Positions 58,577-64,000 of a stretch of 64,000 nt of DNA are shown here, piece by piece; position 1 is the first letter of the stretch; each line of letters begins with the position of its first letter. Origin of the DNA: Sipunculus nudus (taxonomy: Eukaryota > Annelida > Sipuncula > Golfingiida > Sipunculidae); the NCBI GenBank assembly GCA_026874595.1, contig CM049308.1:45145327-45209326 (forward strand), read 5' to 3'. Made by a program: the position numbers and the translations under genes. The notes beneath the pieces were generated by a model. That model saw nothing but the letters and a program-made list of their open reading frames with translations, was not told the DNA's origin and made no database searches.

Positions 58577-60212
58577 TTTCCTGTAACTGCTGTGGATTTA
58601 ATTTTCAAAGCATGCTTTTGTTAGCATTTCAACTGTTAACATCAAAAATTTGAAAACCAGTTGATCAAAAACTGTATTTTTATTCAAGTTTTCATGCACC
58701 ATGCCACATATTGTTTATATCAAGCTAGTGTTATGCAGTTTGCTAGGGCTCAGCTCCCCAGCTACAGCTCTAAGTTCCTTAAATTTTGCATACAGTTAGA
58801 TGTCTCCAAAGTTCCCTACCATGCCAAGAATTTGGTCACTTGGACTTAATTCCTTTGAGATATTAATGAAAAACTTCATTTTTCCATTAAAAACCCAATG
58901 TGTTACACTTCAGGACTGCCTCAAAACCACTGATCTGACTTAGATCATATATAATATACATATTTTTCTATACATTTGCTATGCACATGCCAGAAATGAT
59001 GTCAGTATTGCGTAATTGTTTTAAGTTACAGGCCCAAACATAATGGACTTTGTAAAAAATCAGGAAAAATATTTACTCAGGTTACATGAAAATTATTGAA
59101 GCTAGAGAATTTTTTTCAAGTATATAACTTTGTTTAATTAAGATTCAATTGTATACCCAAAATTAGATATGTATTTTGTAAATTTTATGTTATTTGCATA
59201 AACATAAAATCAGTACCTTAAATGTTACCCAACTTTGACCAAGGCAAGTTTTTTTCCTGTGAGTACTGTTGATTTAATTTTCTCAGCATGTAAACATAAG
59301 TATTTAATTTGTTTAAATCTGAAATTTGAAAATAAAAGGTTGAAAATGAGGCTAGTTATTGAATTTTATCTTGAGGCTCTATTGTAGTCACTTGCTTTGT
59401 TCCAGATGCAGGTAGGCCACTCCAGGTCACTGGAGGTCAGCTATGCCAGGGTACCTGATTTGTTACAGTTACTGGGGGAGGTCCCCTGCTGTGACAGGTG
59501 TACAATTGTTCTCATATCACACCCCCTCCCCCCCCCCCCCCAATGAATATATAAATATACATTTGTATGCATGATGTGGTGTTATATGACAAGATTGAGA
59601 TATATGATGATGCAATTTAGAATTATGAATCAACGTTTATATTCAGATATATATGTTATATTGGAAATGTATACAAATTAAACTTAAAATAAAAAAAATG
59701 AGGATCTAATACAAACATGTGTTTATTATTTTCGAGCCTCAGCAGAATTGGAGATCAGGCTTTGTTTGCCCTGAATGTATATGCAAAAGTGTTGATAATC
59801 CCACCATCCCCCCCGTCCCCCGGCTGTCATTGATCCTTTGCACTTCACCATCACCTGTGCACTGGGACATTAGTTATTATTGCAAATGTGTACAATTTTA
59901 TAATTTGAAAAATAATTGGATTAGAAAAATTAAGATCTGATTGATACATATTCTTGCCTCAGGAGAATGGAACATAGTGATCAGTCTATCATCTCTCAGT
60001 TATCATTAAATATATATATTAATTATGAAATTTTTCCTTTAAGCACTGTTGAAATAACTTTCATATGCTGTATGTGTATGGATTTAAGCTATTAAAGTCT
60101 GAAATTTGGAAGCAACCTATGTATTCAGATGTGTAATATTGCAGATGAAAAACTTTAAAATATTAAAATATATTATCAACTTTGTTTGTCTAACAGTCTG
60201 TCTGTCCTTTTT
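58577..60212 (+). repeat. Body G repeat
   Basis: Nearly identical to 33540-34500, including the poly-C run at about 59530. The last 500 bp are AT-rich with weak G similarity. No gene is seen. Confidence 0.65.
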
Positions 60213-63200
60213 AGCGAACCTATGAGCTTATGCGATGGTGCGTCGTCGTACGTCGTGTGTCGTGCGTTGTACGTCGTGCGTCGTCTGTACATTAACCATA
60301 GCTATCTCAAAAACGGCAGGAGCTAGCATCACCAAAGTTTTTGCAAATAATCAGTCATCCAAAAAACTATATCGGATTTTGTTTATTTTTTTTTCTTACT
60401 GCAATTTCTTAGATTTTATAGGGAAAAATCTAAAAAAAGCTTTAAAAATCTTCTTCTCCGAAATTGTCCAGCCAAATCGTCCTATATTTCACAAATGATC
60501 CCTGGAACAATCTCTCTGAAGTTTGTTCAAATGGTTCCAGTTAGGAGATTTTTTGCCGAGTTACAGGAAGTTGAACGTTGTCATCTGTCCAAAAAAGCAT
60601 ATTAAAATTTAAACCTCAGAAACAGCTGGAGCTATCATCATGAAATTTTATGCCAATGTTGGTCACATAAGTCATATCTGAAATTGAGGTAATGGTGGCA
60701 CCACCTGCATCGGCTTTTTTTGTACGGGGTCATCAGTGCCTGTATCACACTGAGGGGTACAAAAAAGCTTCTCTGAAACCATATGGCCAAAATGTTCAAT
60801 ATCGCACAGAAATGATCGTAGGGTAGTGTTTTCTGAAGTTTGTTCAAATGGTCTCTGTTCAGTGACTTTTGGCTAAGTTATGGAAAGCTGAATTTAGTCA
60901 TATGCCATAACAGCCCATTTTAGTTCAGTGGCTACAAAGATCTTCTTCACAAAAACCACAGGGCCAATTTCTTCAATCTCACACATTAATTATCCTCAGA
61001 TATTGATAATTCAAGTTTGTTCAAGTGGTTTTGGTTTAGTGCATTTTGGCTGAGTTACGGGAAGCTGAACTTAGCCAGTTTGCTGTATCTTCCTATATGG
61101 GTTATAAACCTGCAAAATGTTTTTCGACTGTTGCCACTAAAGCCAGTTTGTTAAATATTTTACAAGAATAATCCCCTCAATAATTCTTATAATAATTGTC
61201 AAATCATGGTTCCACATGAATGATTTTTCACTGAATTATTGAGATTGAATTGAGTCATTTTACCATATATGTTAGCTGTGTGATGCTGTTACATCTAGCA
61301 TGGCACCAGTTTATCAGCATTTATTACATCATGCCACTAGACATTTAGATTTCAGGTAATCTTTGGTTAATATTGACAAGAAAGTTTTTTTAAAAGCTTT
61401 CAAAAAAACTAGATTTATGATTTAAGTTATTCATCATACCAGGCATTGGGATATTCATGGATAATCATCTCTCTGTGGCTATATAAATACAACTGTACAT
61501 TGATTATAAATTATTGGTATCCCTTCTTAACTTAATTCAAGAATTTGCCATCAATGAGATATATCTGTATTTTAATTTTGCATTCAGTATGCATCTGTAA
61601 TAATTTTACATGTATTCCTGATTTCTTTTTTTTTATAAAAAGTCAGCTGTAAAGCAATTTGTATTGGGGAAATTAATTTTGAAGTTATTTCAAGTAGGGA
61701 CCACTTTTGTGTACTGATGGCAGCACTTGGTTTAACATTGGCAGATTGCCAGTGCCTTGATGTTGGCCATTAGCCAAGATGATGTCAGCTTTATAAATAG
61801 TTTTGGCACAGTGCCTGGATTGGAAGAAGTGCAGCCAGGTATAGGTCAAGAGTTCACTCAGTGCAGTAGCTGCATTCTATTTATAGCTTTGGCAGACTGC
61901 TCACTGCATCAGATTTGGCACCAAAGTTCAGCCTGGATCTATTTATAGTTTTGCAGACTGCCAACTGTGTCAGATTATGCAACAGGTCAAGAGTTTTCTC
62001 AGTGCAGCCAAGTACAGGTCAAAAGTTCACTCAGTGCAGTAGCTTGAGGCAGGATTTGTCACAGTTCACTCGTAGGCAACTGCCTTATTCACCTAAGCCT
62101 CCTCATCCCAGTGCATCAAACTCTGGGGAAGTTTGAAGTATTGCATGCTATTTTGTCCTGTCTAAGCGTCTTTGATGGTATTCTCATTTACAAGACAGGT
62201 GGTGCCACCTACATTGACTTTTGCAGTATATGCGCCTGCTTATTTCTACAGAAGAATTGATACATCAGCCTAAAATTGGGCATGTTTATACATATCAGGT
62301 AGCTTTATAGTGTACAAGACTTGTGGCGCCACATGCAATAATTTTGCACAGTGAATGGCCCTGCTTATTTCACAGGAGGGGTTTGACATATCAGTCTGAG
62401 ATTGGGCATATGTATATATCTTTTTGTTGTATACAAGACTGGTGGTGCCAGCTACAATCATTGTATCTGCCAAAACAGTTGCGATGCTGCCGCCATCACC
62501 GCATAGGTTTCCAGAGAACTCCTCCGAACAGAATTTTTTAAAATTTGGCATTATGATCCGTCACATGTGAACTGCAGCGCCCTCATTTTTGGTTGACCTC
62601 TGACCTTTCCTCTCTGCCCAGCGTCCATTTGTGTGTCTGTTTCCACACATAAACCCGGATTTCTCTGGAACTGTTTTACTGATAAGGCTAAAGATTTTGC
62701 ACAAATGTAGCCCTTGGAAAGCTTTATAACATACACTAGAAATGGTGGCGCCACCTGCAAGTATTTTTGCACAGCATCCATCTTTTCATCTGCCTTGGGA
62801 TAAAAACACTCATATCTCTGCATTGGTTGGACTTATCCACCTGAAATTTTGCAAATGTATACATCCTGGACAGCTTTCTTGATTTTATGACAGGTGTCGC
62901 CACTTACATTCAAGTTTAAGCTTCAGACATCCAAGCTCATATCTGGGGAACCGTTTGACCAGTTGGGCTAAAATTTTGCATGTGTATAGATCTCCCATAG
63001 CTCTTTATCATATGCAAAACTGGTGGTGCCACCTACAACCATTTTTGCACAGCCTCCATCTGTTCATCTGCCTTGGGATAATATCACTCATATCTCGGCA
63101 GTGGTTTGACTTATCCACTGGATATTTTGCAGGTTTATACATTCTTGATAGCTTTCTTGATTTTATGACAGGTGGTGCCACTTTCATTCAAATTTACGCT

Positions 63201-63944
63201 GCAGACATCCAAGCTCATATCTCAGGAACGATTTGACTAATTGGGCAATAATTTTGCATGTTTATAGATCTCACATAGCTCTTCATCATACGCACAACTG
63301 GTGGCACCACCTGCAATGATTTTTGCACAGCGTCCGTCTGTTTGTTTGCTGTGGGATAAAATCACTCATATCTCGGCAGTTGTTTGACATATCTGCCTAA
63401 AATTTTGCAGGTTTATACATCTTGGATAGCTTTCTGGATCTTGTGGCAGGTGGCGCCATCTACATTTATGTATACGCTGCAGAGTCGTTTACTAAGATAT
63501 ACTTAGTACTAGATATTAAGGCTAATATCTCAGGACTGGTTTGACATATCCCCCTGAAATTTTGCATGTGTATAGATCTCACATAGCTCTTAATCATACA
63601 CAAAATTGGTGGTGCCACCTGTCACCATTTTTGCACAGCGTCAGTCTGTTTGTCTGCCGTGGGCTAAAATCACTCAATCCATGCCTCACTTCATCATTCC
63701 CACTCTGTTTTTTGCGGAAACAAGTAGTCCCTTGTTGACTACCCATATTCTAGTTTTTGTGTTGTATGCACCCATGCCAGAATTGCAGCAGTGATGTTTG
63801 TTTGTTTCTTGTTCTAAGTGTTTAGTACCTGCATTGTTCATATACATGTTATACATGTTCTTGAAAAGTAATGGTCCAGCATTGAAGCATTATACCTGGT
63901 GTAATCTCATTGCACAGGTTCACATTAGGCCTGTAGGCCTTGTT
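60213..63944 (+). mobile_element. Family B element, full length, with one nested C
   Basis: The start is AGCGAACCTATGAGCTTATGCGATGG, followed by a CGT-rich stretch (60235-60290). The end is GCACAGGTTCAC-ATT-AGGCCTGTAGGCCT-TGTTT. Its block order equals that of 11075-15229. The first C insertion site is empty (about 61190) and the second is occupied (62463). It is non-coding. Confidence 0.8.
62463..63753 (+). mobile_element. Family C element nested in B
   Basis: It occupies the same B position as the C at 14245. The 5' hairpin is damaged (GTATCTGCCAAAACAGTTGCG), but the 3' hairpin (GTAGTCCCTTGTTGACTAC) and CTAG are present. Monomers carry GGTGGCGCCACC and variants about every 140 bp. Confidence 0.75.
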
Positions 63945-64000
63945 TAAATTTTAATAATGAAATAAAATAATTAAATTATATTGTTCTTTATTATAAGGGA
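63945..64000. other. AT-rich end of window
   Basis: Too short to interpret. Confidence 0.5.

Noticed and set aside
1-64000. tRNA, rRNA or snRNA genes
   Set aside because: No cloverleaf with A and B boxes, no rRNA-like stretch and no snRNA motif was found by eye; a covariance-model scan would be needed to exclude them fully.

Overview
The window looks like repeat-dominated nuclear DNA from an invertebrate animal, most likely a mollusc and plausibly a bivalve. It is AT-rich, with long intergenic stretches, splice-like signals, Ty3-type LTR retrotransposons and many non-autonomous elements that carry internal tandem repeats. That last trait is well known from bivalves. The taxonomic call is inference; there is no rRNA or mitochondrial marker. 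No complete host gene is visible. The only host-gene-like item is an 85-codon internal exon (19174-19428).

Positions 1-7448 hold a badly decayed Ty3-type retrotransposon (retroelement 1). Its integrase lies upstream of its reverse transcriptase, and it has been hit by a Harbinger-like MITE, a TA-duplicating MITE and two tandem-repeat elements, with another abutting its gag start. Next is a 1.24-kb pogo/Tigger-like DNA transposon (8039-9280) whose single 125-aa ORF has only the CENP-B-type DNA-binding region. Positions 9740-19064 are nested tandem-repeat elements. After a mostly unique stretch with the exon and a LINE tail comes an 8.6-kb Ty3 element (21933-30527). Its 919-bp LTRs look identical and it has a 4-bp target duplication, but its pol is broken.

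From 31.7 kb to the end nearly everything is nested members of a few families. I name them by their ends. Family A starts AGCTCAGCTGAC and ends with a TGACCCATGGGTCA hairpin. Family B starts AGCGAACCTGTGAGC and ends GCACAGGTTCGC plus an AGGCCT hairpin. Family C starts GTATCCGCCAAAAC and ends in a GTAGTC/GACTAC hairpin plus CTAG. Family D starts GTATCCCCAGAC. All have short subterminal inverted repeats, most have a 3' hairpin, and they insert at T-T without a clear duplication. This matches Helentron-associated non-autonomous elements (HINEs). Their bodies carry arrays of about 330 bp (A, D), about 280 bp (C) and 130-150 bp (E and F arrays), or a long AT-rich body (G). No Rep/helicase ORF is present, so they would have been mobilised in trans.

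A 5975-bp hAT-like element (36305-42279, 8-bp target duplication) sits inside a C element inside a B element. It contains a complete A element, a MITE and a segment with an E2F consensus and two CCAAT boxes.

The most interesting pattern is a 12-bp palindrome, GGTGGCGCCACC, found about once per monomer or half-monomer in four otherwise dissimilar families (A, B, C, D). It is accompanied by 5' hairpins in C and D that differ in sequence but keep their pairing. A second pattern is perfect DR1 nuclear-receptor-type sites in the E arrays.
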